Assembly: GCA_023455425.1 (NCBI GenBank)
Contig: JAEYCM010000014.1
Coordinates: 1-57,053, forward strand
Length of the DNA: 57,053 nt
Reading direction: 5' to 3'
Source of the DNA: Bacillota bacterium
GTDB taxonomy: Bacteria > Bacillota > Clostridia > Christensenellales > CAG-138
Shown piece after piece: positions 6,892-16,035 of the stretch (the first letter of the stretch is position 1; each line of letters opens with the position of its first letter). Made by a program: the position numbers and the translations under genes. The notes below the pieces were generated by a model, which was not told where the DNA came from, made no database searches, and saw only the letters and a list, made by a program, of their open reading frames with translations.

Positions 6892-9747
6892 CTATAGCCC
6901 TTCCTCTATCATGCGCGTAAACAGCTCAGCCAGCATGGGGTCAAACTGCCTGCCCGCGTTTTCCCGAAGTTCCGCAAGCGCCTCTTCCTTTGTCCTCGCC
7001 TTGGTGTTGTCCGAGTCGTGAGTCATGCGCTCAAAACTTTCCACCACGGCAATAATGCGCGCTAATAGCGGAATCTCCTCTCCCCTGAGTCCCTTGGGGT
7101 ATCCGCTGCCGTCCCACTGCTCGTGGTGGGCAAGGACGGATTCCGCCAGGTCCACGGTATCGTCAAAGGAGTTGAGGATGCGGTACCCGATGATGGGATG
7201 CCGTTTGACCTCGTTCCATTCCTCCAGCGTAAGAAGATGGTTTTTGTTGAGGATACTCGGCTCGAGCACGATCTTTCCGATATCGTGCAGGCGGGCAACC
7301 TCTTTGAGCTTTTTAAGCTTCACCTCGGAAAGGCCCAGCGCGCGCCCAAGCAGTACGGAAAGCTCGCTGACCCGCTCCGCATGTTCCTTCTCACGGCCGC
7401 TGCTTTCATAAAGGGAGGTGGTAATCGCATCGATCGCGCGGCTTCTTACATCGTCGCGGCTCAGAGACTTTACGGAATACATGTTCTCTTCGGCGGTAGT
7501 TAGCACGCGGCTGATAGGCTCCTCCGCATCGGCCTTTGTGGCATAGCCCATGGAGATACTGCCGCGGATGGCGCGGATCTGCTCTTTAGAAAACGCTTCC
7601 GTGACGGCTAAAATAGCTGCTTCCGCCTGCGCAGCCGTTGCGCCCGGCATCAGAATGACAAACTCGTCCCCGCCCCACCGGGCGATGACGTCCCGAGAAG
7701 TGAACACATTGCGCAACACCTCGGAAACCGTCTCAAGCAGCATATCGCCAAATGCGTGGCCGAAGATATCGTTTGTCAGCTTCAGGCTGTTGACGTCCCC
7801 CAATATAATGGATACGGGCAGCACGCCGGAAGCGTCCACGCGCTGCATTTCCTCCTCAAAATACCTTCTGTTGTAGAGTCCGGTAAGCGAATCGTGGAAG
7901 CTTAAAAACTCAATTTTCTTGCGCTGTTCTTTTTTATCGGTCACGTCGCGGAACACAAGCACCACGCCCACGGCATTCCCCTGTTCGTCCCGTATGGGCG
8001 CTGCGCTGTCCTCCAGATAATAGGAAGCGCCCTGTCTGGAAGTGAGCATGGCGTGGTTGCCCAGCTCCTGCACCTCGTTGGTCAAGAGGGCGTCCTCGAT
8101 GGGATCTTTGATGGTGAAGCCGGGCTGCTCATGGGAAAGCACAAATACCTCTTTGTAATGGTGCCCCGCGGCTTGCTTCGTGGTCCAGCCGGTCAGCCTT
8201 TCCGCAACGCCGTTGAGCATTTCAATCATGCCGCGCGCGTCTACCACCATGACGCCGTCCCCAATGGAGATCAGCGTCTGCAGATATTTATTGCGTTCAA
8301 AAGAAAGCGTTGCAAGCACCTGGCGCCGCTTCATGGAATTCCATACGCCGTCCATGAGCAGGCTGAGTTCGCTTGCGTCCTCCTCGTCATAATCGTCATC
8401 CGGGTTAAACAGGCCGGCGCAGGCCACGATCTCGCCATCGATCAGAACAGGGAATCCCAAATAATTTGTGATTTCCACCTTTTCAGGCAGGTCTTCCTCT
8501 TTGCCGGAACGGAATACAAAATAACGGGGCTTTCCGTCCGCAAAGCGGTTGATGACAACGGGTCCCCGCTCCGAGAGCACTTCGCCCCATATGCCGATTT
8601 CTTCTACCCGCGCGGTCAGCCAAATATCGGGCGCGCCGTTTTCAGGATTTTCTATATCGACCCAGGTATGGAGGGTCAATTCCCGCTTTTCTTCGTCATA
8701 CAGGTAAAGGCAGCCAAACCTGCTCTGTGTCAGCTTGAGCATCTGCTGCAGGACAAGCAGAAGCTGCTCTTCCATGCTCTCAAAGTTCTGGTTCATCATA
8801 TCAAGGGCGATTTCGCCCTTTCTAAGCGCAAACGCCTGCCGTTTCGCATACTTGATTTCATCGGTAATGTCCCGCGTATAGGAGCCTATGCCGCGTTTGC
8901 CGTCGATAAGCACCACCGGAAACTTCTTAATTTTAAACATCCGGCCGTCATGCGTAATCTCTTCCATGGTGGACGTATTGTATTCGAGCACGTAGCTGTC
9001 CGCCTTACGCCGGGCAGCGGCGAATTCGGCGTCAAAAATCTCAAAATCATCCCGGCCGATCGTGTCTTTTTCGGAGATCCCATGCATTTCCTCTCCCGCT
9101 CTGTTTACAAAGACATAGCGGAAGTTTTCATCCTTGAGAAAGAGGCCGCTTTCGTCCGCGTCATAAAAGCTGCGCATCAAGGCATTGGATTTTTCCAGCG
9201 AGGCCGCAAGCTTCTTCAACTGCCTTCTGTTGAACCCGATCCCCAACACCAGCGCCAGAAGCGCCAGCGCAACAAGGCTGCCGACAACGGCAGTGATCTT
9301 GGATTCTTTGCGTTCGTTTTCCAGAAGCTGTATTTTTTCGGTGATATCCTGGACAATCAGGAGATTCATCAGTCTCCCGTCCACCGTCACAATCCCCGCC
9401 GTGATCTCCACGGAGCGGAGGCTACCGTCCTTGAGCCGGTGGGTAAACTGCGCAGCGCCGCCCCGGTTTCCGAACGCAGCGCGTATATCTTTCTCATCAT
9501 CGGAAGGGGCCGCGTTGATTTCGCTGATGTTCATGACCGCAAACTGCTCTGCGGTATAGCCGTAATATTGCGCGGCCGCCGCGTTTGCATACCTGATTTC
9601 ACCGGTATAGGGGTTCACCAGCAGCATGACGGCGGGGTGGGTCTGCATCATGCCAATAAAATCGGCGCTGCTGGTTGCCTTCGCTGTTGGCGCAAAGGAA
9701 AAAAGCAGCCCGATCAGAAGTACTATGCAAACCACCGTTCTTTTCAT
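6892..9747 (-). CDS. PAS-GAF-GGDEF-HD-GYP cyclic-di-GMP turnover protein
   Basis: A 951-residue multidomain sensor. In order: signal peptide or helix (1-24), extracytoplasmic PAS (about 30-135), transmembrane helix (about 152-172), second PAS (185-300), GAF (305-465), third PAS (480-600), GGDEF (610-770, catalytic RWGGDEF) and HD-GYP (775-951, LHDIGKI and HHEQWDGSGYPKG). GGDEF domains make cyclic-di-GMP and HD-GYP domains hydrolyse it; both active-site signatures are intact. No RxxD inhibitory site was evident just before the GGDEF motif. The start overlaps the previous gene by four bases (ATGA), so the two are translationally coupled and probably stoichiometric. Confidence 0.93.
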   Translation of the reverse strand: MKRTVVCIVLLIGLLFSFAPTAKATSSADFIGMMQTHPAVMLLVNPYTGEIRYANAAAAQYYGYTAEQFAVMNISEINAAPSDDEKDIRAAFGNRGGAAQFTHRLKDGSLRSVEITAGIVTVDGRLMNLLIVQDITEKIQLLENERKESKITAVVGSLVALALLALVLGIGFNRRQLKKLAASLEKSNALMRSFYDADESGLFLKDENFRYVFVNRAGEEMHGISEKDTIGRDDFEIFDAEFAAARRKADSYVLEYNTSTMEEITHDGRMFKIKKFPVVLIDGKRGIGSYTRDITDEIKYAKRQAFALRKGEIALDMMNQNFESMEEQLLLVLQQMLKLTQSRFGCLYLYDEEKRELTLHTWVDIENPENGAPDIWLTARVEEIGIWGEVLSERGPVVINRFADGKPRYFVFRSGKEEDLPEKVEITNYLGFPVLIDGEIVACAGLFNPDDDYDEEDASELSLLMDGVWNSMKRRQVLATLSFERNKYLQTLISIGDGVMVVDARGMIEMLNGVAERLTGWTTKQAAGHHYKEVFVLSHEQPGFTIKDPIEDALLTNEVQELGNHAMLTSRQGASYYLEDSAAPIRDEQGNAVGVVLVFRDVTDKKEQRKKIEFLSFHDSLTGLYNRRYFEEEMQRVDASGVLPVSIILGDVNSLKLTNDIFGHAFGDMLLETVSEVLRNVFTSRDVIARWGGDEFVILMPGATAAQAEAAILAVTEAFSKEQIRAIRGSISMGYATKADAEEPISRVLTTAEENMYSVKSLSRDDVRSRAIDAITTSLYESSGREKEHAERVSELSVLLGRALGLSEVKLKKLKEVARLHDIGKIVLEPSILNKNHLLTLEEWNEVKRHPIIGYRILNSFDDTVDLAESVLAHHEQWDGSGYPKGLRGEEIPLLARIIAVVESFERMTHDSDNTKARTKEEALAELRENAGRQFDPMLAELFTRMIEEGL

Positions 9748-11891
9748 ATTCCCGTCCCCTTCATGTATGCCAGTTCCATGTTTGCATCAAAGGCAGGCAA
9801 CGCGTCTTCTTTTATACAATCGATAAAAAGCGTCGTGATATAAGGGTCAAATTGCGTACCGGCATTTTTCTTTAGTTCTTCAATGGCTTGTTCCTTGGGC
9901 ATCGCCTTGCGGTAAATACGTTCCTCCGTCATGGCGTCGTAAGCGTCCACCACCGCAAGGATACGGGAAAGTTGGGGAATCTCTTCGCCTTTTAGACCCA
10001 CGGGATATCCGCTGCCGTCATAACGCTCATGATGCGTGAGGATTAGAAGCGCGATGTGCTTCAATTCCGGAGAAGCGGTCGCAATGCGGCAGCCGATCTC
10101 AGGATGCCGCCGCATAGAGACCCATTCTTCGCTGTCTAGCTGCGCAGGCTTATTAAGGATGCGGTCGTCCACGCCGATTTTTCCGATATCGTGCAGCATG
10201 GCAAACAACTCCAACTGGTCAAGCTTGCTCTGCGCAAGTCCCATCCGCCGGCCTACAAATCTTGTAAGCCAGGCAAGCCGTTTCGCGTGGGCCTCGGTTT
10301 CCTGGCTGCGCGCATAGATGGTGGCCATGACGTAGCTTAAAATGGAATTGTGCGAGCTTTTGCGCGTAAGAAGTTTTCGGCTGTTGAGGTATTCCGCAGC
10401 TGCCCTTGTGATCTCTTCCACGTTTTCGTCCTGACTCTGCTTTGCGGAAAACCCGAAAGAAACGCTGATATCGTAACCAAGCCCGGCATTGCTGCTGTTG
10501 TACGTTTCAAACGCTTCCGTAATGGCCTTAACGAGCATTGCCGCCCCCTTTAGCTCCGTTTCGGGCAGCAATATGCTGAATTCATCTCCGCCCGTCCTCG
10601 CAAGAACGGCATGGGAGTCGCAGCACCCCTTGATGAGCGCGGCGGTGGTGACGATCAGTTCATCTCCGCGCCTATATCCAAGCGCGTCGTTGATGAGCTT
10701 GAGGCCATTGATATCGGCAATGATGATGGCAAACGGACAAAAAGGCTGTTTTTCGTCCAGTTTACGTTTTTCGGTTTCAAAATAAATGCGGTTGTGCAGG
10801 CCCGTCAAAAGGTCATGGTCGTGCATATACTGAATTTGCGCGCCGCGTTTTTTCTGCTCCGTAATATCGATGATGATGCCTTCGAGCGCCTGTACGGTAC
10901 CCGTTTCATCCCATATTCCCTGCCCGGTCTCGAGCACCCACTTACTTTCCCCGTCTTTTGCGGTAATCTCATACTCATAGCGGAACGGTTCGTTTAAAGC
11001 AAGCACGCGCTCCCATTCCCTGCGTAAGATATCTCTGTAGATGGGTTTGATCAGGTCGTTAAAAGAAAACATGTTGTTGTCGATCAGTTCCGAGGGCATA
11101 TAACCGGTGAGCGCAAAACAGCCGTCCGAAACAAAGCGCATGGTCCATTCGGCGTCGTTGTCGCAGCGGTAAGCAAGGCCGGGGAGGTGGCTAAGCAGCA
11201 CCGCCTTGCTGCGTTCGCTTTCGGTAAGTGCCCGGCACGCCTGCCGGTAATCGGTAATGTCTTCCAATATGGTCATGAACAGTGGGGGCTTCCCAAAATC
11301 AATTGAGAGCGGAAAGCAGTTGATCTTAAGCCAGACGGATGCGCCATCCAGCCTTTTTGCACATGCCTCCAGGCTATATTCCGTAATATCGCCCCGGCGA
11401 AGCGCCGCAAAGTGGAACGCCGCCTTTTCCGTATCCTCCGCGCACAGAAACTCGCGCGGATGCATCGTATTCATCTGCCCGGGGGTTCGTCCGAGCATCC
11501 GAGCAAGCGCCGCGTTTTGATAAAGAGCCGTTTCCCAGTCCGGCCCGATGGCAACGCCATAGGGGAGGCGGTTGAGCATGGCCTCAAACAGTTCCGGCAG
11601 GCGGTATGCCTCGTTCCGTTTTGAGATGCGTTTTGGGGACTTAAGCAGCAGCGCCAGAAGCGATGCGCACACAACCAAAAGGACCGCCGCAAGAAGCGGC
11701 CATATTCCCGTCCCCGGCGGCAAAGCGGGCGTCCCCACGGCCAACAGCAGGGAAGGCGTATTGCCGGGCATACGAAAGAGCATGCATGCGCATAAAAGCA
11801 CATCCACAAAAAGCAAGGCGCCTATTATAAACGCCAAAGAATCCGTCCACCAAAAGGTATGCTGTTTGACGCCGACGGCGGAACCAACCAT
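9744..11891 (-). CDS. PAS-PAS-GGDEF-HD-GYP cyclic-di-GMP turnover protein
   Basis: About 715 residues from the ATG MVGSAVGVKQ, chosen over an upstream start because GAGGTG precedes it. There are two transmembrane helices (about 16-38 and 60-81), two PAS domains (about 105-220 and 225-350), GGDEF (355-510, ARTGGDEFS) and HD-GYP (520-700, MLHDIGKIG and HHERYDGSGYPVG). Like its downstream partner it carries both synthase and hydrolase signatures, but it lacks the GAF domain and has a shorter sensor end. It is first in a two-gene operon with a consensus promoter at 12023-12051 and a leader of about 125 bases in which I find no cyclic-di-GMP riboswitch core. Confidence 0.92.
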   Translation of the reverse strand: MVGSAVGVKQHTFWWTDSLAFIIGALLFVDVLLCACMLFRMPGNTPSLLLAVGTPALPPGTGIWPLLAAVLLVVCASLLALLLKSPKRISKRNEAYRLPELFEAMLNRLPYGVAIGPDWETALYQNAALARMLGRTPGQMNTMHPREFLCAEDTEKAAFHFAALRRGDITEYSLEACAKRLDGASVWLKINCFPLSIDFGKPPLFMTILEDITDYRQACRALTESERSKAVLLSHLPGLAYRCDNDAEWTMRFVSDGCFALTGYMPSELIDNNMFSFNDLIKPIYRDILRREWERVLALNEPFRYEYEITAKDGESKWVLETGQGIWDETGTVQALEGIIIDITEQKKRGAQIQYMHDHDLLTGLHNRIYFETEKRKLDEKQPFCPFAIIIADINGLKLINDALGYRRGDELIVTTAALIKGCCDSHAVLARTGGDEFSILLPETELKGAAMLVKAITEAFETYNSSNAGLGYDISVSFGFSAKQSQDENVEEITRAAAEYLNSRKLLTRKSSHNSILSYVMATIYARSQETEAHAKRLAWLTRFVGRRMGLAQSKLDQLELFAMLHDIGKIGVDDRILNKPAQLDSEEWVSMRRHPEIGCRIATASPELKHIALLILTHHERYDGSGYPVGLKGEEIPQLSRILAVVDAYDAMTEERIYRKAMPKEQAIEELKKNAGTQFDPYITTLFIDCIKEDALPAFDANMELAYMKGTGI

Positions 11892-12022
11892 CGTTTCACC
11901 TCGATTTTTCAGCCTCCGCTGTGGCCGTCCTTCGTTTATTTTTGCTGATGCGCGCAGTAAATGGGATATGCCGCAACATGAAATGGTACGCGAAAAAGAC
12001 ATCCGTTCCGACATATGCATAA

Positions 12023-12051
12023 ATTATAGTACATATTAAAATAGACTACAA
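12023..12051 (-). promoter_or_regulatory. Sigma-A promoter of the GGDEF/HD-GYP operon
   Basis: Minus-strand TTGTAG (12046-12051), 17 bases, TATAAT (12023-12028). Confidence 0.7.
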
Positions 12052-12156
12052 TCCTGTATTCGGCTCTTTTCGACGTATAAAGCCTTGTTTTTTACCTGCT
12101 CCATACGCCGTTTTTGCATGGGCTTACAAGGTTTTGCCTTGCGCCGCGTACAAGTA

Positions 12157-12165
12157 TGCTATAAT
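12157..12165 (+). promoter_or_regulatory. Extended -10 promoter of gltS
   Basis: TGCTATAAT (TATAAT at 12160-12165) lies 60 bases before the chosen gltS ATG. A weak CTTGCG sits 16 bases upstream as a possible -35. Confidence 0.5.
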
Positions 12166-12225
12166 AACATAATTGCACGCATCCTATACGATACGCCAAA
12201 AGGCGAAATATCAGGGGGAACGTTT

Positions 12226-13659
12226 ATGACAAGTGGCATGAATTTCTGGGACAGCAGCATATGGGCGCTGATGGTGGAGCTTGCTATTCTCATGGCGGGC
12301 ATGCTGACCGCCAATATGCTCCGCCGCACCATCAAGCCGTTGCGGCAATCGCTTATTCCAAGCTCGGTCATCGGCGGGTTTTTGATTTTGATCGCAAGCT
12401 CCGTCTATGAAAGCATTACGGGCGAGCCCATGTTCCATAAAGTCACCATGGAAACGCTCACCTACCACGGTCTGGGGCTTGGCTTCATTGCGCTGGCGCT
12501 CAAAGCTTCCGAAAAACACTCGGACAAGGGATCTAAGACCGATATCTTCAATACCGGGCTGACCGTCGTTTCCTCCTACCTCTTACAGGGGCTTGTCGGC
12601 CTCGCCATCACGCTTGGGCTTTCCTACGTGCTGGGAAACTGGCCCGCCTCCGGTCTTTTGCTGCCCATGGGATACGGCCAGGGCCCTGGCCAGGCTTATA
12701 ACTGGGGCAACATTTATTCCACCGCCACGGACTACCCCGCGTTTACAGGCGGCGCAAGCTTTGGGCTGACAGTCGCCGCAATGGGCTTTATCTCCTCGGG
12801 CATTGGCGGCGTCATCTATCTCAACAACATGAAACGCAAGGGCCGCATCAAGAAGCAGATTTTAAACGCGGACGAGGTTGAGGATCTTTCCGCCGAAATG
12901 GTCACGAGGAAGGGCGAAATTCCCCTGACGGAATCCCTGGATAAGCTGACGGTGCAGTTCGGCTTTGTGTTCCTCACGTATATTGCGGCGTATCTTCTGA
13001 TGCGGGGCGCTTCGTTTGGGCTTGACAGCCTGGGCGGGTTCTTTGCGGGAACCGTCAAGCCGCTCATCTGGGGCTTTAACTTCCTCATCGGCTCCTTCCT
13101 GGCCATTGCGTTCAAAAACATACTCAAGGGCTTAAAAAAGGCGAACATCGTCCACCGTGAATATCTCAGCAATTTCATGCTCAACCGCATTGCGGGCGTG
13201 ATGTTCGATTTGATGGTGGTGGCCTCCATCTCGGCCATCGACCTTTCCGCGTTCTCCCGCAAGGAGTTTTTCATCCCGCTGACCATTATCTGCGTTGTAG
13301 GCGCTCTCATCACCTACTGGCAATGCGACTATACCTGCAAAAAGCTCTTCCCAACGTATACGGATGAATCGTTCCTTGCGCTTTACGGCATGCTCACCGG
13401 CACCGCAAGCACCGGCGTCATCCTGCTGCGCGAGATCGATCCGCTGTTTGAGACGCCCGCTTCGAGCAACCTCATCTACCAGCAGACCTGGGCGATCATA
13501 TTCGGTTTCCCCATGCTCATGCTCATGGGCCTTGCGCCAAGAAGCAACGGTTGGTCCTGGTTTACGGTGGGCGCGCTCCTTGTGCTCTCCATATTCATCA
13601 ACGTCCTGCTCTTCCGCAAAAGCATATTTGGGCGCAAAGAACGCATGAAAGTAAAGTAA
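12226..13659 (+). CDS. gltS: Sodium:glutamate symporter, GltS family
   Basis: A 477-residue polytopic membrane protein starting MTSGMNFWDSS behind AGGGGGAA. It has about ten to twelve hydrophobic segments in two inverted halves. Family hallmarks are the reentrant-loop motif GYGQGPGQAYNWG in the first half and GMLTGTASTGVILLREIDP in the second, typical of Na+-coupled glutamate uptake. Some 75 residues longer than E. coli GltS, mainly through the central cytoplasmic loop around residue 215 (RKGRIKKQILNADEVED). It is monocistronic, with its own promoter and terminator. Substrate is assigned by family only. Confidence 0.85.
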   Translation: MTSGMNFWDSSIWALMVELAILMAGMLTANMLRRTIKPLRQSLIPSSVIGGFLILIASSVYESITGEPMFHKVTMETLTYHGLGLGFIALALKASEKHSDKGSKTDIFNTGLTVVSSYLLQGLVGLAITLGLSYVLGNWPASGLLLPMGYGQGPGQAYNWGNIYSTATDYPAFTGGASFGLTVAAMGFISSGIGGVIYLNNMKRKGRIKKQILNADEVEDLSAEMVTRKGEIPLTESLDKLTVQFGFVFLTYIAAYLLMRGASFGLDSLGGFFAGTVKPLIWGFNFLIGSFLAIAFKNILKGLKKANIVHREYLSNFMLNRIAGVMFDLMVVASISAIDLSAFSRKEFFIPLTIICVVGALITYWQCDYTCKKLFPTYTDESFLALYGMLTGTASTGVILLREIDPLFETPASSNLIYQQTWAIIFGFPMLMLMGLAPRSNGWSWFTVGALLVLSIFINVLLFRKSIFGRKERMKVK

Positions 13660-13660
13660 G

Positions 13661-13693
13661 ACAAAAGCCGCTCCATAGAGCGGCTTTTGTTTG
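13661..13693 (+). terminator. gltS terminator
   Basis: Stem ACAAAAGCCGCTC/GAGCGGCTTTTGT with loop CATA, then TTT. The A/T-rich base makes it usable in both directions. Confidence 0.85.
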
Positions 13694-13704
13694 CAATGAC
13701 TTGT

Positions 13705-13733
13705 TTGCAGGGTTGTGTTACACTTTTTATAAT
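13705..13733 (+). promoter_or_regulatory. Promoter of the cysteine desulfurase-like gene
   Basis: TTGCAG (13705-13710), 17 bases, TATAAT (13728-13733), 39 bases before the ATG. Confidence 0.75.
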
Positions 13734-13771
13734 CCTTCCGAAGAATCACCCTTGTATGAAAGGTTTTGCAG

Positions 13772-14920
13772 ATGCGGATTTATCTCGATAACGCCGCGAC
13801 CTCCTTCCCCAAGCCGGAAGGTGTGAGCGCACGGATGCGTTATTACCTTGATGAAGTGGGTGCAAGCGTCAACCGCTCCGTCTATGCGGAAGCGGCGGAC
13901 GCGGGGCTTATTACGCTTGCGCTGCGTGAACGGCTGTGCCGGCTCCTGGGGTTGAGCGACCCCGCGCGCTGTATCCTCACTTCAGGCGCAACCGCCGCAA
14001 TCAATATGGCGCTCAAAGGCTATCTGAAGCCGGGCGACCACTGCATCGTCAGCTCCCTGGAACACAACGCCATGATGCGCCCGCTTGTGCAGCTGGGAAA
14101 AACGGGCGTACGCTTTGACCGTATCCCCTGCGACGCCGATGGGCGCATGGATATTGAGGCGTTTGAACAGCTCTTCCGCCCCGAAACCCGGCTTGTCGCC
14201 GTCACGCACGCGTCCAACGTGTGCGGTACTTTAAATCCTATAGAGGAGATCTGCCGCATCGCAAACGCGCGGGGCGTTCCCGTGCTGCTCGATGGCGCAC
14301 AGACCGCAGGGCATTCTCCCATCCACGTTGAACATCTGGGCCTTAGCGCCCTTGCCATCCCCGCGCACAAGGGGCTTCTGGGGCCTTCCGGCATCGGCGC
14401 CCTGCTTCTCTCCTCCGCCTTTGCAAACGAGTTGACGCCGCTTGTTGCGGGCGGAACAGGCAGCTACTCGGACAGCGAGGAGTTGCCGCCCCTATTGCCG
14501 GACCGTTTGGAAAGCGGCACGCCAAATATCCCCGGCATCTATGGCTGGGAAGCGGCGCTCTCCTTTATAGAGAAGGAAGGCATACAAAAGCTTCGGGCGC
14601 ACGAAAACGTGCTCGCTGAGCGCTTCCTACATGGCGTAAAACCGCTTCCCAATGTGCGCGTCGTGGGCCCGCTTTCGCCGGAAGAGCGCGTAGGCGTCGT
14701 ATCGCTGGATTTTGCCGGGCGGGATAACGCGGACGTTGCCTTTGCATTGGAGCAGGAATATGGAATTTTGACCCGCTGCGGGCTGCACTGCGCGCCAAAC
14801 GCACACAAGGCGCTTGGCACGTTTCCGCAGGGGACGGTACGGTTTTCGTTTGGCTGGGCGACGACGGAGACGGAGATTGATGCGGCAATAAATGCAATTC
14901 GAGAGCTAATTAAAGAATAA
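13772..14920 (+). CDS. Class V aminotransferase, cysteine desulfurase / selenocysteine lyase-like
   Basis: A 382-residue PLP enzyme starting MRIYLDNAATSFPKP; an in-frame TTG two codons upstream is less likely. The cofactor lysine is in AIPAHKGLLGPSG, the PLP Asp in LLDGAQTAGHSP, and the persulfide-type catalytic cysteine in TRCGLHCAPNAHK. The family mobilises sulfur or selenium from cysteine or selenocysteine. Standing next to selD and the yqeB/yqeC genes, it is the likely selenium- or sulfur-donor enzyme of the selenium-dependent molybdenum hydroxylase system described for orphan-SelD genomes. It is transcribed towards selD and meets it at a 14-bp hairpin. Confidence 0.88.
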   Translation: MRIYLDNAATSFPKPEGVSARMRYYLDEVGASVNRSVYAEAADAGLITLALRERLCRLLGLSDPARCILTSGATAAINMALKGYLKPGDHCIVSSLEHNAMMRPLVQLGKTGVRFDRIPCDADGRMDIEAFEQLFRPETRLVAVTHASNVCGTLNPIEEICRIANARGVPVLLDGAQTAGHSPIHVEHLGLSALAIPAHKGLLGPSGIGALLLSSAFANELTPLVAGGTGSYSDSEELPPLLPDRLESGTPNIPGIYGWEAALSFIEKEGIQKLRAHENVLAERFLHGVKPLPNVRVVGPLSPEERVGVVSLDFAGRDNADVAFALEQEYGILTRCGLHCAPNAHKALGTFPQGTVRFSFGWATTETEIDAAINAIRELIKE

Positions 14921-14923
14921 AAC

Positions 14924-14954
14924 GGTACTTTTCTTTTTAGAAAAGAAAAGTACC
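14924..14954. repeat. 14-bp-stem hairpin, member of a two-copy family
   Basis: GGTACTTTTCTTTT and AAAAGAAAAGTACC with loop TAG. It lies between the convergent desulfurase and selD genes. The minus strand continues GTTTTA, so it may terminate selD. A near-identical hairpin occurs at 31977-32008. Confidence 0.7.
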
Positions 14955-15000
14955 AAAAGAAAATGATCAATTATAAAAAGTGTACGCTTTCTTTCTTCTA

Positions 15001-16035
15001 TTACCTCAAATAAATACGCTTCTCTTTTGCAGCCGTTATTACGCCCACCCGCTGCGCGGCGGGAACGACTGCTTTGAGCTCTTCAAACAGCGCGTCCGCG
15101 TCCTCCGGATGGACCGCCATCAAAAGACCTCCCGCCGTCTGCGGGTCGTATAAGACATCCTGTACGGCAACCGGCACGTCCCCCTCCTCCACAGCGGATT
15201 GCGCAAACGTGCGGTTCCGGTACATGCCTCCGGGCAGTATGCCATTGCGCGCAAACTCCAAGGCCTCCGGTATGATGCTGATGTCTTTTGTGTTTAGCTC
15301 CACGCTCACATCCGAACCCTGCGCCATTTCATACAAATGCCCCAGCATGCCAAAACCCGTCACATCCGTGCAGGCGTGGACGCGGTATTTGACCATGGCG
15401 TCCCTCGCGGCCTTGTTGAGCGTGGTCATCAGCTTCCGCGCAAGGGCCTTACTCTCCTCGCTCGCAAGCTCCGCCTTGGCGGCAGTGGTCAGGATGCCGA
15501 TGCCGAGCGGCTTTGTAAAAAGCAGCACGTCGCCTGGTCTTGCGCCGCTGTTGGTCAAAACTTTATCGGGGTGGATAAACCCGGTCACGGCCAGGCCGTA
15601 CTTGGGCTCGTCGTCCAATATGCTGTGTCCGCCCGTGATGATGGCTCCCGCCTCATACGCCTTATCATACCCGCCGCGCAGCAGCTGGTGGACGGCGTCC
15701 TTGGGCATATCCTCCGGAATACAAAGGATGTTCAACGCAAGCTTCGGCTCCGCGCCCATGGCGTAAATATCCGAAAGCGCGTTGGTCGCGGCGATCTGGC
15801 CAAAAAGATACGGGTCGTCCTCGATGGGCGGAAAGAAATCCACCGTCTGCACGATAGCCAGCGTATCGCTTACCTTGTAAACGGACGCGTCGTCGCTTTT
15901 ATCAAACCCCACGATCAGGTTGGGGTCATGATGAACCTGAATGCCTTCCAACAGCTGCGAAAGCACGCCGGCGCCCACCTTTGCGCCGCAGCCCGCGCAT
16001 TTTGCGAGCTTGGTGAGTTTAATGTCCTGTTCCAT
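15001..16035 (-). CDS. selD: Selenide, water dikinase
   Basis: A 344-residue enzyme that makes selenophosphate from selenide and ATP. The start MEQDIKLTK is set by AGGAGGAAGGGC. The active-site motif KCAGCGAK has Cys16 and Lys19 aligning with E. coli Cys17 and Lys20, while the second cysteine of the E. coli GCGCK motif is alanine here. The position is Cys, not selenocysteine, and no in-frame TGA interrupts the gene. GFDKSDDASVY, GGHSILDD and DVTGFGMLGHL are intact. No selA, selB, tRNA-Sec or ybbB is in the window. With yqeB and yqeC upstream in the same operon, this matches the orphan-selD arrangement that supplies selenium to molybdenum hydroxylases. The start overlaps yqeB by 17 bases. Confidence 0.95.
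   Translation of the reverse strand: MEQDIKLTKLAKCAGCGAKVGAGVLSQLLEGIQVHHDPNLIVGFDKSDDASVYKVSDTLAIVQTVDFFPPIEDDPYLFGQIAATNALSDIYAMGAEPKLALNILCIPEDMPKDAVHQLLRGGYDKAYEAGAIITGGHSILDDEPKYGLAVTGFIHPDKVLTNSGARPGDVLLFTKPLGIGILTTAAKAELASEESKALARKLMTTLNKAARDAMVKYRVHACTDVTGFGMLGHLYEMAQGSDVSVELNTKDISIIPEALEFARNGILPGGMYRNRTFAQSAVEEGDVPVAVQDVLYDPQTAGGLLMAVHPEDADALFEELKAVVPAAQRVGVITAAKEKRIYLR

Noticed and set aside
8053..9843. 596-codon plus-strand ORF
   Set aside because: Entirely antisense to the PAS/GGDEF/HD-GYP gene; its composition is that of a shadow frame in GC-rich DNA.
11892..12020. Cyclic-di-GMP riboswitch in the GGDEF operon leader
   Set aside because: Neither the GEMM-I nor the GEMM-II conserved core is present.
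15001..16035. Possible selenocysteine codon in selD
   Set aside because: The catalytic position is an ordinary Cys codon and no in-frame TGA occurs in the gene.
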